Shown: piece by piece, positions 9,499-18,447 of the stretch
Layout: each line of letters starts with the position of its first letter
How positions within the stretch are numbered: the first letter of the stretch is position 1
NCBI GenBank assembly: GCA_964649825.1
Contig: CAZYQW010000065.1
Location: 1 to 57,069 of the forward strand
Reading direction: 5' to 3'
DNA length: 57,069 bases
Origin: CAZYQW01 sp964649825
Lineage (GTDB): Bacteria > Planctomycetota > B15-G4 > JADJEK01
Position numbers and translations under genes: made by a program
The notes under the pieces: model-generated
The model's database searches: none
What the model saw: the letters and a program-made list of their open reading frames with translations, nothing else
Told to the model about the DNA's origin: nothing

Positions 9499-10341
9499 TC
9501 AGCTCCCGTCGGACGTGTTCTCGCGCGTGACCACCCCGGGCGAACCGGGTCTCAGCAGCAGGCTCAGGTAGTTCCCGCCGCCCGCGCGCGCCTTGATCAG
9601 CATCTTGGCCTGCGTCGGCGTCAGCTCGAGGGTCACGACGTTCTGCGGTCCGCCCGCGTCCTGGATCTCCTGCAGACCCGCCTCGCCGGAGAACACGTGC
9701 TGCTGGCGGCTCATCGTCAGTCGATCGTCGATGGCGATGACACGGACGTTCTGGAGGATCTCCTCGACCTCCCAGTGATCAGGGTCCATCGACTGCGCGG
9801 AGACCTGGCTCAGGATCGCGCCGATCGCCGCCTGAGGATTGTCGTAGTCGAAGCTCGGGATCGCCTCCTCGTTGACCGTCTTGTCCTTGCGAAAGCTCAC
9901 CAGGATGTCGACGCGATCACCGGGGACCAGGAGTCCGCCGAGGATCCCCTCCTCGTTGACGGTGATCGACACGGCGCGGGTCGCCGGCGCGAGCTCGATG
10001 TCCTTGAGCCCGGACAGATGCGAGTAGAGGATCGCCATCCCGGCCGGCACCGGCGCGTTGATCCGCCGCCCGCGCAACGACTCGAGCTCGTCGGCCTTGA
10101 CCGCGGCGTGGACGAGACCCGGCGAGGAACTGGCTCCTACCATCCCCGAGGTCAAGTCCGTGTCTGGGTCCAGAATATGGTTGGCCGGGAGGTTGTTCAC
10201 CGTGAAGACGAGCGCGACCTTCGGCTCGGACTCGCGCTGCTCCAGCTCCTTCGTCGCCGAGCTGATGTACGTGAACGCAAGGACGGTCGCCAGGAACCCA
10301 GCAACGATCGCCACGATGAGCATCAACTTGTTGCTCGACAT
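9499..10341 (-). CDS. cpaB: Flp pilus assembly protein CpaB/RcpC
   Basis: 280 residues: a single N-terminal membrane span (about 4-26), a SAF-like segment (VFTVNNLPANHIL) and an RcpC/CpaB domain (GLLVPGDRVDILVSFR). In Tad systems this periplasmic protein helps the secretin and pilus pass the envelope. The ATG at 10341 is chosen over an in-frame GTG two codons upstream, because GGGAGGTGG sits at the right distance from it. The gene heads the tad part of the run, 234 nt after the cyclase gene. Confidence 0.9.
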   Translation of the reverse strand: MSSNKLMLIVAIVAGFLATVLAFTYISSATKELEQRESEPKVALVFTVNNLPANHILDPDTDLTSGMVGASSSPGLVHAAVKADELESLRGRRINAPVPAGMAILYSHLSGLKDIELAPATRAVSITVNEEGILGGLLVPGDRVDILVSFRKDKTVNEEAIPSFDYDNPQAAIGAILSQVSAQSMDPDHWEVEEILQNVRVIAIDDRLTMSRQQHVFSGEAGLQEIQDAGGPQNVVTLELTPTQAKMLIKARAGGGNYLSLLLRPGSPGVVTRENTSDGS

Positions 10342-10343
10342 TA

Positions 10344-10352
10344 CCACCTCCC
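10344..10352 (-). promoter_or_regulatory. Ribosome binding site of cpaB
   Basis: GGGAGGTGG on the minus strand ends 2 nt before the ATG at 10341. It overlaps the in-frame GTG at 10347, so that codon cannot be the start. Confidence 0.7.
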
Positions 10353-10360
10353 GATCATCG

Positions 10361-10380
10361 ACCCCGCTCGCGAACGGGGT
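10361..10380. terminator. Short hairpin between the cyclase gene and cpaB
   Basis: Perfect 6-bp inverted repeat ACCCCG/CGGGGT with an 8-nt loop, about 20 nt upstream of the cpaB start. There is no T-run. It could weakly separate the cyclase transcript from the tad genes or sit in the cpaB leader. The rest of the 234-nt gap (10342-10575) shows no convincing gene. Confidence 0.25.
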
Positions 10381-10575
10381 ACCGCCTGAGTCGCGGCTAC
10401 TCTATGTCGGCATCCGGCGCGTTGATAGGGAGAACGTTCCAATGTCGAGAGGTTGCCGCTCGTGGCGCTTCATCGGGTCCGTGAGCCCCTTCGATGCGAT
10501 GATTCTCCCCGGGTCGACGCGGCTCTTGGCCGGGGCGCGATGCCCCGCCCGCCGCGCGCGTTCCGCGTGGCGCGC

Positions 10576-12192
10576 CTACCGGCGGAAGCCCCGGAACATC
10601 ATGATCTCCATCCGCCCTTTGCCCTTGAGCTCCGCCGTGAAGGCGTCTCCGTCGGCCAGGTGGGCCACGCGCTCCCACGCGTTCCGGCTGAGCGCGATGC
10701 GGTCGGGTGCGGCCGTATCGACGACGCGGGCGGCGGTGTTGACCGTGTCGCCCCAGATGTCGAATCCGAACTGGCGTTTGCCGAGGATCCCGGCGACGAC
10801 GGGCCCATAGTGGATGCCGGTCCGAATCTGCCAGTGGCCGGTCACCTGGGGCGTCTTCGCCACCATGTCGACCGCGAACTCGAGGCAGGAGAGCACCGGG
10901 TTCTCGCACGACGTGAACACCCCCGCTGCCGCCATGAACGCGTCGCCGATCGTCTTCACCTTGAGGATCCCGCGGTTGGCGGCGGCCTCCTCGAACGCGA
11001 CGACCAGGTTCTGGAGGTGGCCGACGACCTCTTCCGGGTCGTGATGGTCGCAATAGCTGGTGAAGCCGACGATGTCCGTGAACAACACGGCGACGCCCTC
11101 GTGACGGCGCGGGCGGACCGCGTCGTCGCTCTTGAGCTCGCGAATGATCGCGTCCGGCAGGATCACGCGAAGCAACCGGTCCGAGCGCGTCCGCTCGGCC
11201 TCGATCTGATCGAGATACCGGACTTCGCGGTCGCGCAAGCGCTTCTTCTCGAGCGCGGCCTCGATGCGCGCCCGGAGCAGCGCCCACTCGAACGGCTTCT
11301 GGATGTAGTCCTCGGCCCCGATCTCGATGCAGCGCGTCACGCTGTCGAGCTCGTCCAGGGCGGACAGCATGATCACCGGGACGTGACGCAGCCTCTCATC
11401 GGCGCGGATCCGATGCAGCGCCTCGATGCCGTTCATCTCCGGCATGATCACGTCGAGCAGCACGACGTCGAACGGCTCCGCCTCGAGCATCTGGAACGCC
11501 TCGCGCCCGTTCGTCGCCTCGCGAACGGTGTGGCCGGCGCGCGTGAGCTGCTGGGAGAGCAGGTCGCGATTGATGTCGTTGTCGTCGGCGATCAGCACGT
11601 GCCCGTGGCGACGGTCGCGCTGGAAGGCGTCGTCCTCGCCGAGGGGCCGTACCGTTCGCACGAGACGCTCGATGACCGTGTCCCGGCCCACCGGTGGAGT
11701 CGCAGCGGACGGCCCACCCGCGCCCGTCAGGTTGTCGAACCCGGCGAGGAGGCGGCGGCCGCAGTCGAGCAGCTTCGCGAGCTCGGGCGGCGCGCCCTCG
11801 GCGGCGTCCTCGGCCTCCTCGAGCAGCATCTCGCTGTACCCGATGATATGGTTCAGCGGAGTCCGTAGGTCGTGGCGCGACTGGCGCTCGAGCTGGGAGA
11901 GGCGCTCTTCGAGGGTCACGTCCTCGGCCGCGGCCCGCTCGAACTCCTTCTCGAGCAGCGAGCGGAACGACAGCGCCGCGCCCAGGATCTTGCCGAGATC
12001 TTCCTCGAGCGCGTCGCGCTTCGCCTTCGGCAACGAGCGCAGCAGCGACTGAGAGTAGTGCAGGATCGCCGAGATCGGAGAGATCAGGTCGTCGGTGGTG
12101 CGGGCACGCCGCGCGAGCCGGATCCGGCCGGTCTCGGACGGAACCGTGCCGGGCGGGCGGTCTTTCGTGGGTCGCTTGCGTTTGTTCCGCAT
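10576..12192 (-). CDS. Adenylate cyclase with H-box and receiver domain (class III)
   Basis: 538 residues. A helical N-terminus holds a histidine-kinase-type H-box (RHDLRTPLNHIIGYSE, H107) with no ATPase domain behind it. A receiver domain follows (about 197-315; acidic DD at 203-204, phospho-acceptor D247, K299), then a class III cyclase domain (about 360-538). The cyclase has metal ligands D373 (FTDIVGFT) and D417, K413 and D478 (the adenine-specifying pair), N485 and R489. It should therefore make cAMP when its receiver is phosphorylated. It lies 9 nt after the hybrid kinase gene, its likely phosphodonor. H107 may serve as an extra relay or dimer helix. Confidence 0.92.
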   Translation of the reverse strand: MRNKRKRPTKDRPPGTVPSETGRIRLARRARTTDDLISPISAILHYSQSLLRSLPKAKRDALEEDLGKILGAALSFRSLLEKEFERAAAEDVTLEERLSQLERQSRHDLRTPLNHIIGYSEMLLEEAEDAAEGAPPELAKLLDCGRRLLAGFDNLTGAGGPSAATPPVGRDTVIERLVRTVRPLGEDDAFQRDRRHGHVLIADDNDINRDLLSQQLTRAGHTVREATNGREAFQMLEAEPFDVVLLDVIMPEMNGIEALHRIRADERLRHVPVIMLSALDELDSVTRCIEIGAEDYIQKPFEWALLRARIEAALEKKRLRDREVRYLDQIEAERTRSDRLLRVILPDAIIRELKSDDAVRPRRHEGVAVLFTDIVGFTSYCDHHDPEEVVGHLQNLVVAFEEAAANRGILKVKTIGDAFMAAAGVFTSCENPVLSCLEFAVDMVAKTPQVTGHWQIRTGIHYGPVVAGILGKRQFGFDIWGDTVNTAARVVDTAAPDRIALSRNAWERVAHLADGDAFTAELKGKGRMEIMMFRGFRR

Positions 12193-12201
12193 GATCCCGC
12201 G

Positions 12202-15093
12202 TCAGCCGTTCCGGTCGTCCGTCAGGGAAACGGAGGATTGCTCCGAGATCATGCTGGTCACCGCCACGAACATCTCGTCCAAGGTGCCCGCGCCCTTCTC
12301 GATGATCTGTTCCACGCACCTGTTCAGCGCGGCACGTTCGGCCGGCTCGAGCACCTTCGCGGTCATGACGATGACCTGGATCGTCGACCACTCCGGGTTG
12401 GCGCGCAGCCGCTCCAACACCTCGAACCCGTTCATCTCCGGCATCATCAGGTCGAGCAGGACGACGTCGGGTCGGTTCTCCTCGATCCTCGCCAGAGCCT
12501 CGCGGCCGTTCGTCGCCTCGGCCACCTTGAACGCGGCCCGCTCGAGCTTCCGCCGCACGAGCCGGCGCGCGTCCTCGTCGTCGTCGACCACGAGGATCCG
12601 GACGTCGCCGGCCCGGGCGAGGCGGTGGATCACCGCTCGCAGGCGTTCGAAGTCGGTCGGTTTCGTGACGTAGTCGGCGGCACCGAGCGTGTATCCGATG
12701 CGCTGCTCGCCGACGATCGTCACCATGATGACCGGGATGCGGGCGAGCTCCTCGTCCGCCTTCAGCTCGGTCAGGACCTGCCAGCCGTCCTTGCCGGGCA
12801 TCATCACGTCGAGCGTGATCGCGGCCGGCTTGATCTCGCGGGCCTTCGCGATGCCGGAGTCGCCGTCCGACGCCGTCTCGACCCGAAAGCCGTCGCGGTT
12901 CAGGTTGCGCGCGAGGAGCCGGCGCGCGTCGGCGTCATCGTCGATCAGCAGGATCGTCGGGGCGTCGGGCGGCAGGGCGTCGTCGACCGGCTCGGCCCGG
13001 AGCTCCTCGGTCGCCTCGTCCGCCGGCTCGGCTCCGTCGCCCGGAGAGCTGGCGGGGAGGCGAATCGTGAACGTCGATCCCTGGCCGGGGGTGCTCTCGA
13101 CCGTGATGTCCCCGCCCATCATCCGGCAGAAGCTCCGCGTGATCGTCAGTCCGAGCCCGGTGCCGCCGTACTTGCGTGTCGTCGACGGGTCGGCCTGGGT
13201 GAACGACTCGAACAGGCGATCGACCTGCTCCACGGTCAGGCCGATTCCGGTGTCGGAGACGGAGAACTCGATGAACTCCTTCCCACCCTGGTCGATCCGG
13301 CGCACCGAGAGCTCGACGCGGCCGTTCTCCGTGAACTTCGCCGCGTTGCTGGTCAGGTTGAACAGGTTCTGGCGCACCTTCGTCAAGTCGGACCGCATGC
13401 GGCCGACGTCGCCGGCGACGGTGACGATGAACTCGTTGCCGTTCTTCCGTACGAGCGGCGAGACGGTCGCCACCACGTCCTCGACGGCGGCGGCGACGTC
13501 GAACGACTCGAGGTAGAGCTGCATCTTCCCCGCCTCGACCTTCGACAGGTCGAGGATGTCGTTGATCAGGTGGAGGAGGTGCTTGCCGGCGGTCTGGATC
13601 TTGAGGAGGTCCTTCACGGCCGCGTCGTCGCCGCGGTCCGTGGCGTCCTCCTCCAGCATCTCGCTGTAGCCGATGATCGCGTTCAGCGGCGTTCGGAGCT
13701 CGTGGCTCATGTTGGCGAGGAACGTGCTCTTCGCCTGGCTCGCGCGCTCCGCCGCGTCGCGCTCGTGCCTGAGGGAGAGCGCACGCTGGCGCGCCGTCAC
13801 GTCGCGGAGGTTCACGACGACGCCGCGCACCGAGGTCGACTGGAGGAGGCTCGTCTCGACCATGTCGATCCAGCGCTCGCCGCCGCTCCGAACGCGGCAG
13901 CGCCACGTGACCGTGACGCTGACCCCGGGATTCTCGATCGACTCGGCGTGAGCCCGCTCGACCGCCGCGCGCTCGTCGGGGTGCGCGTACTCGAAGATCG
14001 TGGTCGCCACGACCTGCTGCGGGGGCTTGCCGAGCACGTCGGTCACGGCCGGGCTCGCGTAGCGGATGGAGCCGTCCCGTTTGAGCAGGAGGATGCAGTC
14101 CGACGCGTTCTCGATGAGCGTCCGGAACAACGCCTCGCGCCGGCGAATCTGGTGGTGGGCTCGCTTGAGACGGACCTCGCGAGCCTCGACCTCGTCCGCC
14201 ATCTGGCTGAACACGGTCGTGAGCCGGCCGAGCTCGTCGCCCCGGGACGCGACGTGCGCGAGCCCCGACTCCTTCAGCGACTTCGCTCTCTCGACGACTT
14301 GATCGGCGTTGTCCGCGACGCGACGCGTCGCGTCGGTCAAGTACTCGAGCGGTCGGATCACGGTCCGGCGCAGGAGCACGTTGATGAAGACCATCGCGAC
14401 GGCGAAGATGCCGACGAAGATTCCGGTCAGGGCGAAGGCGTTCTTGTGTCCGTCGGCGATGACGCGAGACGCCGGCACGTAGACGACCTGGGTCGCGATC
14501 AGGTCGCCCAACTGCCAGCCGAGGCCGCCCGAACCATACGCCGCGATCTGCGCGGCGGGCGCCTCCTCGACGGTGGAGTGGCAGCCGAGGCAGGTCTCCG
14601 ACTCGACCCGCATCGGCCGCGCGGTGAAGAAGAGGCGCTCGCTGCTCGCGTAGTCGTCGTGGAATCCCGAGAGCTGCTTCAGGTTCGGGTCGTCCCGGAA
14701 CTGCTCGATCAACTCCTGCTCGAACGGGTCGGCCTGCGACCGCGGGTTCGTCGGATTCTCGGCGGCCTCCTTGTATTCGAACTCCGCGAAGCTGGGGTCA
14801 CGACGGCGGAAGTACTCGAACACCTCCCTGGCCGAGAAGCCGGGGACCGCTTCGCGCAAGAACGCCTGCGTATGGGGTTGAAGGTCGGCCAGGATCGGCC
14901 CGACGTTCTTCCCGGTGTACTCCCGAACCGCGTTCATCACCTGGAGGAGGACCTCGGCCTTCTCCGCGACCTCCTCTTCCGACTCGTCCCCGAGGCGATC
15001 GATGAGCGCGATCCAAGTCACCCCGGCGCCGCCCAGGAAGACGAGACCGAGGATCAGCGTGAACCGCGGGCCGAGGCGGAGCGCGTTCAGCAT
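12202..15093 (-). CDS. Hybrid sensor histidine kinase with heme-type DUF3365 sensor
   Basis: 963 residues. Domains in order: membrane span (10-30); periplasmic DUF3365-type sensor with a c-type heme motif CLGCH (168-172); second span (221-242); HAMP; coiled coil; PAS (about 322-438); HisKA with H464 (SHELRTPLN); HATPase_c (N-box near 583, DTGIG at 614-618, GGTGLGL); and two receivers with D762 and D881. The heme site suggests it senses redox state, oxygen or nitric oxide in the periplasm (inference from the family). Its 5' end overlaps the preceding response regulator by 7 nt, and the cyclase gene follows after 9 nt, so the three probably form one signalling chain. Confidence 0.95.
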   Translation of the reverse strand: MLNALRLGPRFTLILGLVFLGGAGVTWIALIDRLGDESEEEVAEKAEVLLQVMNAVREYTGKNVGPILADLQPHTQAFLREAVPGFSAREVFEYFRRRDPSFAEFEYKEAAENPTNPRSQADPFEQELIEQFRDDPNLKQLSGFHDDYASSERLFFTARPMRVESETCLGCHSTVEEAPAAQIAAYGSGGLGWQLGDLIATQVVYVPASRVIADGHKNAFALTGIFVGIFAVAMVFINVLLRRTVIRPLEYLTDATRRVADNADQVVERAKSLKESGLAHVASRGDELGRLTTVFSQMADEVEAREVRLKRAHHQIRRREALFRTLIENASDCILLLKRDGSIRYASPAVTDVLGKPPQQVVATTIFEYAHPDERAAVERAHAESIENPGVSVTVTWRCRVRSGGERWIDMVETSLLQSTSVRGVVVNLRDVTARQRALSLRHERDAAERASQAKSTFLANMSHELRTPLNAIIGYSEMLEEDATDRGDDAAVKDLLKIQTAGKHLLHLINDILDLSKVEAGKMQLYLESFDVAAAVEDVVATVSPLVRKNGNEFIVTVAGDVGRMRSDLTKVRQNLFNLTSNAAKFTENGRVELSVRRIDQGGKEFIEFSVSDTGIGLTVEQVDRLFESFTQADPSTTRKYGGTGLGLTITRSFCRMMGGDITVESTPGQGSTFTIRLPASSPGDGAEPADEATEELRAEPVDDALPPDAPTILLIDDDADARRLLARNLNRDGFRVETASDGDSGIAKAREIKPAAITLDVMMPGKDGWQVLTELKADEELARIPVIMVTIVGEQRIGYTLGAADYVTKPTDFERLRAVIHRLARAGDVRILVVDDDEDARRLVRRKLERAAFKVAEATNGREALARIEENRPDVVLLDLMMPEMNGFEVLERLRANPEWSTIQVIVMTAKVLEPAERAALNRCVEQIIEKGAGTLDEMFVAVTSMISEQSSVSLTDDRNG

Positions 15094-15491
15094 CGGCGAT
15101 CCTCAGGGGAGAGGGGCGGGGCCGAACCCTGACGGAGGAGAACGTTGATCTTCTCGAGCAGCCGTTTGAAATCCACCGGCTTCGTGTCGTAGTCGTCGCA
15201 TCCGGCTTCGATCGCCTTGTCGCGATCGCCGCTCATCGCGTGCGCGGTCAACGCGATGACGGGGATCTGGGCCGTACGCTCGTCCTGCTTCAGACGGCGT
15301 GTCGCCTCCCAACCGTCGATGGTCGGGAGGCTCAGGTCCATGAGGACGATGTCCGGAAGGATGCGCACCGCTTCGTCGACTCCTTGCTGGCCGTCGACCG
15401 CGAGCGCCACGGAGAACCCCTTGCGCTCGAGCCGTCGCGACAGCATGTCCCGGTTGTTCTCGTTGTCTTCGACGAGCAAGACCGTCGGCAT
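15087..15491 (-). CDS. Single-domain response regulator (CheY/DivK-like)
   Basis: 134 residues forming one receiver domain: acidic ED near 9-10, phospho-acceptor D in VLMDLSLP near residue 52, conserved T in ALTAH, and K in DTKPVD. There is no output domain. The ATG at 15491 has AGGAG 5-6 nt upstream, which is better than an in-frame start 24 nt earlier. It is the first gene of the signalling run and overlaps the hybrid kinase start. The 282-nt gap on its 5' side (15492-15773) separates it from a divergent membrane-protein gene and should hold both promoters. Confidence 0.92.
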   Translation of the reverse strand: MPTVLLVEDNENNRDMLSRRLERKGFSVALAVDGQQGVDEAVRILPDIVLMDLSLPTIDGWEATRRLKQDERTAQIPVIALTAHAMSGDRDKAIEAGCDDYDTKPVDFKRLLEKINVLLRQGSAPPLSPEDRRC

Positions 15492-15773
15492 CGGTCTCCT
15501 TTCTCGGTGTCGCACCGCAAACGGACGCGCCGCGCGAACTCGAAACCGCCACGAAGGAGGTCGAGCATACGCGAACGTGAGTCCGCGGCGGCCGGAGCGG
15601 CCGGAAACGACGCGCGCCCGGCCACCCGTGTCGCCGGCGCCTCGCGCGGCGAAGGAAACGAAGCGACCCGAACGGAACTCACCCGATTCACTCGATCTTC
15701 CGGGCGTCGATACTTGATGAAATGCCCCCGAAACTCAGCGGACGTGTCGGGTTCGAGGCCCGAAGCGCACACG

Positions 15774-16985
15774 ATGGCGGCTCATGCCCGGGACTCGGCC
15801 GATCCGGTCCCTCTCACAACGATGCGAACGGCGTCGGCCGCCGCCGCCGCTGCCGTGCCGCCGCGGGCGGGAGCCGGGGCTCGGGCCGGCCACGTCGCGT
15901 CGTCCGTCGAGTTCCTCCTCGTCGGCGGGGGGTCGACGATCCTGCTCGTGCTCGCGCTCCTCGTCGTCCCGACGGACGATGACACCGCACGGCGCGTGGC
16001 GGCGGCGGGCATCGCGGCGTCGTTGCTGTTGAACTATCCGCACTTCGCCCATTCCTACCAGCTCCTCTATCGCCGCTTCTCGGCCCGGATCCGCGAGGCT
16101 TCCCCGCGGCAGCGGCGGCGGTACGTGATCGCCGGCCTCGTGGTGCCGGCCGTGATGGTCGCGTACTTCGCGGCTTGCGTGGCGGCCCGCAGCCGAACCG
16201 GCCTCGGCTACGCCCTGAACGGGATGTTCTTCCTCGTCGGCTGGCACTACGTCAAACAGGCCTACGGCGTCCTCGTGGTGCTGTCCGCGCGCAAGGGGGT
16301 GGCGCTCTCACGCGTCGAGCAGGTCCTGTTCCGCGCGAACGCGCTGGCCGTCTGGATGGTGTCCTGGCTCTCCGCCAACGAGGCGATCGAGACGTACGTC
16401 CGGCACGGCGTCTCGTACTCGACGATCGGGATGCCGGCCGGGCTGGTCGGCGCGGCGCGCGCGCTCGCGTGCGCCACGACGCTGGCGGCCGCGGTTCTCG
16501 TCGTTCGGCGCGTCCTTCGCGGCGGGCCGGTCCTCTCGTTCAACGGGACGATCGGCTACGCGAGCGCGCTCTACGTCTGGCTGCTGCTGAGCGAGCTCCA
16601 CCCGGCGTTCCTCACGTTGGTACCGGCGTTCCACGCGCTGCAGTATCTCGCCTTCGTCTGGCGCCTCGAATGGAATCGAGTCGCGGCCGACGTCGCGGAC
16701 GACGGTGGTGCGGCCCCGCACGCCGAGTCGGGAGTCGTCGCGTTCCGCTTCGCGCGGTTCCTGATCGGCGGCGTCGTGCTCGGTGCGTTCCTCTTCATGG
16801 CGGCGCCTGCCGCGCTCGACCGGCTCGTCCATTACGACGCCGGCACGTATGGACCGGCTCTGTTCGTCTTCCTCTTCGTCACGTTCGTCAACGTCCACCA
16901 CTACTTCATCGATCACGTCATCTGGCGGCGTGAGAACCCGGAAGTGGGGCGCTTCCTGGTGGCGCGGCGGCTCCCACCCCGCTGA
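15774..16985 (+). CDS. Polytopic membrane protein with conserved-looking histidine motifs, unknown function
   Basis: About 403 residues with eight or more predicted membrane spans. Histidines cluster near span ends: NYPHFAHSYQ, VGWHYVKQAYG, PAFHALQYLAF and NVHHYFIDHVIWRR. Such placement recalls membrane di-iron or metal enzymes, but I cannot assign a family. The start is uncertain: ATGs at 15717, 15774 and 15822 are in frame and none has a clear Shine-Dalgarno. It converges on speE, with only 36 nt between the stops. Confidence 0.75.
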   Translation: MAAHARDSADPVPLTTMRTASAAAAAAVPPRAGAGARAGHVASSVEFLLVGGGSTILLVLALLVVPTDDDTARRVAAAGIAASLLLNYPHFAHSYQLLYRRFSARIREASPRQRRRYVIAGLVVPAVMVAYFAACVAARSRTGLGYALNGMFFLVGWHYVKQAYGVLVVLSARKGVALSRVEQVLFRANALAVWMVSWLSANEAIETYVRHGVSYSTIGMPAGLVGAARALACATTLAAAVLVVRRVLRGGPVLSFNGTIGYASALYVWLLLSELHPAFLTLVPAFHALQYLAFVWRLEWNRVAADVADDGGAAPHAESGVVAFRFARFLIGGVVLGAFLFMAAPAALDRLVHYDAGTYGPALFVFLFVTFVNVHHYFIDHVIWRRENPEVGRFLVARRLPPR

Positions 16986-17021
16986 CGGGGAACCGGGTCG
17001 CCGCGTTCGCGTCAAGCGGCG

Positions 17022-17894
17022 TCAATCGGTGTCGGCGCGCGCGAGCGCCTCGCGGACGTCCTTCGGAAGAGCGAACTGACCGACCACCGAGGCGCCGTCG
17101 ATGGCACGCCTCGGCGCGGTGACGCGTGACGCGAGGTGCTCGTCGATCCACGCCGGCTCGAACGGTCGCAGGTCGCGCCCCGCGACGAGGGTTCCCCACG
17201 CGCCGTGGTAGGACGGAACGAACACGCGCCCGAGGCGGATCTCTTCGAAGACGCGGCCCAGGCGCGCGACGACGCGGGCGGCGGCCGCGAGATCGGGGCC
17301 GAACGCGGCGCCGTACTGCATGGAGAAGACTCCGTCCGGATGCAGGTGGTCCTTGATCTCGGCGAAGAACGGCTCCTCGAACAGGTGGGCGGCGGGCCCG
17401 CTCTCGCCAGGATCGACCACGTCGAACACGATGACGTCGAAGCGCTCGCGCGTGCTCCGGAGGAACGCGTCGGCGTCCGCGAATCGAAGCTCGACCCGCG
17501 GGTCCTCGAACGCGCCCTGATGGTGGTCCGGCAGGAACTCGCGGCAGCGCATCACGACGCGCTCGTCGAGGTCGGCCATCACCGCCCGCTCGACGGAACG
17601 GTGGCACAAGGCCTCGCGCAGCGTCGCCCCCTCTCCGCCGCCGAGGATCAGGACGCTCTTCGGGCCGGGGTCGTCGACGAGCAGCATCGCGGGATGGACC
17701 AGCGGCTCGTGGTAGTGGTGCTCGTCGTCCGTCGTCGACTGGAGGTTGCCGTCGAGGATCAACGAACGACCGAAGGCGACGAGGTCGACGATCTGCACCG
17801 ACTGGAACGGGGTCCGCTCGTCGCAGAGCACCTCGCGAACCTCGAACCGGATCACTTCGCCGGGCGAGAAGTCGTCCTCGTACGGGGCGTTCAT
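17022..17894 (-). CDS. speE: Polyamine aminopropyltransferase (spermidine synthase family)
   Basis: 290 residues. It transfers an aminopropyl group from decarboxylated S-adenosylmethionine to a diamine or longer amine. The family marks are QSTTDDEHHYHE (52-63), the nucleotide-binding GGGEGAT (85-91), and the catalytic loop VFDVVDP with D158 and D161. The binding motif reads GGGEG rather than the GGGDG common in spermidine synthases; GGGEG also occurs in thermospermine-type enzymes, so the product is open. The start overlaps the speD stop as ATGA, so the two genes are coupled. Confidence 0.93.
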   Translation of the reverse strand: MNAPYEDDFSPGEVIRFEVREVLCDERTPFQSVQIVDLVAFGRSLILDGNLQSTTDDEHHYHEPLVHPAMLLVDDPGPKSVLILGGGEGATLREALCHRSVERAVMADLDERVVMRCREFLPDHHQGAFEDPRVELRFADADAFLRSTRERFDVIVFDVVDPGESGPAAHLFEEPFFAEIKDHLHPDGVFSMQYGAAFGPDLAAAARVVARLGRVFEEIRLGRVFVPSYHGAWGTLVAGRDLRPFEPAWIDEHLASRVTAPRRAIDGASVVGQFALPKDVREALARADTD

Positions 17895-18265
17895 GCGATT
17901 GGCTGGGTGCGAGCTTCGGACGCGAAGCCGCGGTGGACGACGACCCGCCGCTGGCGACGGGCCCCGAGCGAGCGGACGAGGAGGTCGGCCGCCCGGATCG
18001 CGTCGAACTTCTTGCCGCAGGTGTAGACGTCGAGGGCCGCCCGGCCGAGAGAAGGCCAGGTATGCACCGAGAGATGCGACTCCGCGATGAGCAGGACGCC
18101 CGACACTCCCGGAGGGTCGAACTCGTGGAACGCCTCGCCCACGATCGTGGCACCGGCGCGCTCGGCCGCCTGTTTGAGCTTGCGCCGAATCTCGACGGTG
18201 TCGGCCAGGAGGAGCTCAGGGCATCCGTCGAGGTCGAGGATCACATGCGTGCCAAGATCCGTCAT
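17891..18265 (-). CDS. speD: S-adenosylmethionine decarboxylase proenzyme
   Basis: 124 residues. The precursor self-cleaves to form a pyruvoyl cofactor and makes decarboxylated S-adenosylmethionine, the aminopropyl donor for SpeE. ESHLSVHTWP holds the cleavage site E62-S63 and H68, and C83 is present (YTCGKK). These numbers match the classical S63/H68/C83 of bacterial SpeD when the ATG at 18265 is used, which supports that start over a GTG three codons upstream. AAGGTGAG precedes it. It overlaps speE by 4 nt. Confidence 0.95.
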   Translation of the reverse strand: MTDLGTHVILDLDGCPELLLADTVEIRRKLKQAAERAGATIVGEAFHEFDPPGVSGVLLIAESHLSVHTWPSLGRAALDVYTCGKKFDAIRAADLLVRSLGARRQRRVVVHRGFASEARTQPIA

Positions 18266-18447
18266 TGCACCCACTCACCTTGGCAAAGGCTCACCAGGTA
18301 CGAGATTAGGGTGAGGGAAAGGGCCGGTCAGCCTATTGCGGCGATCGAGCGTGTCAAATCGAAAGAAGACTCGCTCGTCGCGGGGAAACCGCGCCCGGGG
18401 TCTCGGCCTCGCGGGCCGAGTCGCTCGCGCGGGTCGACTGGCGTGCC

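Noticed and set aside
11872..15132. Plus-strand open frame of 1086 codons opposite the cyclase and histidine kinase genes
   Set aside because: Both minus-strand genes have complete domains and catalytic residues; the plus frame is a shadow.
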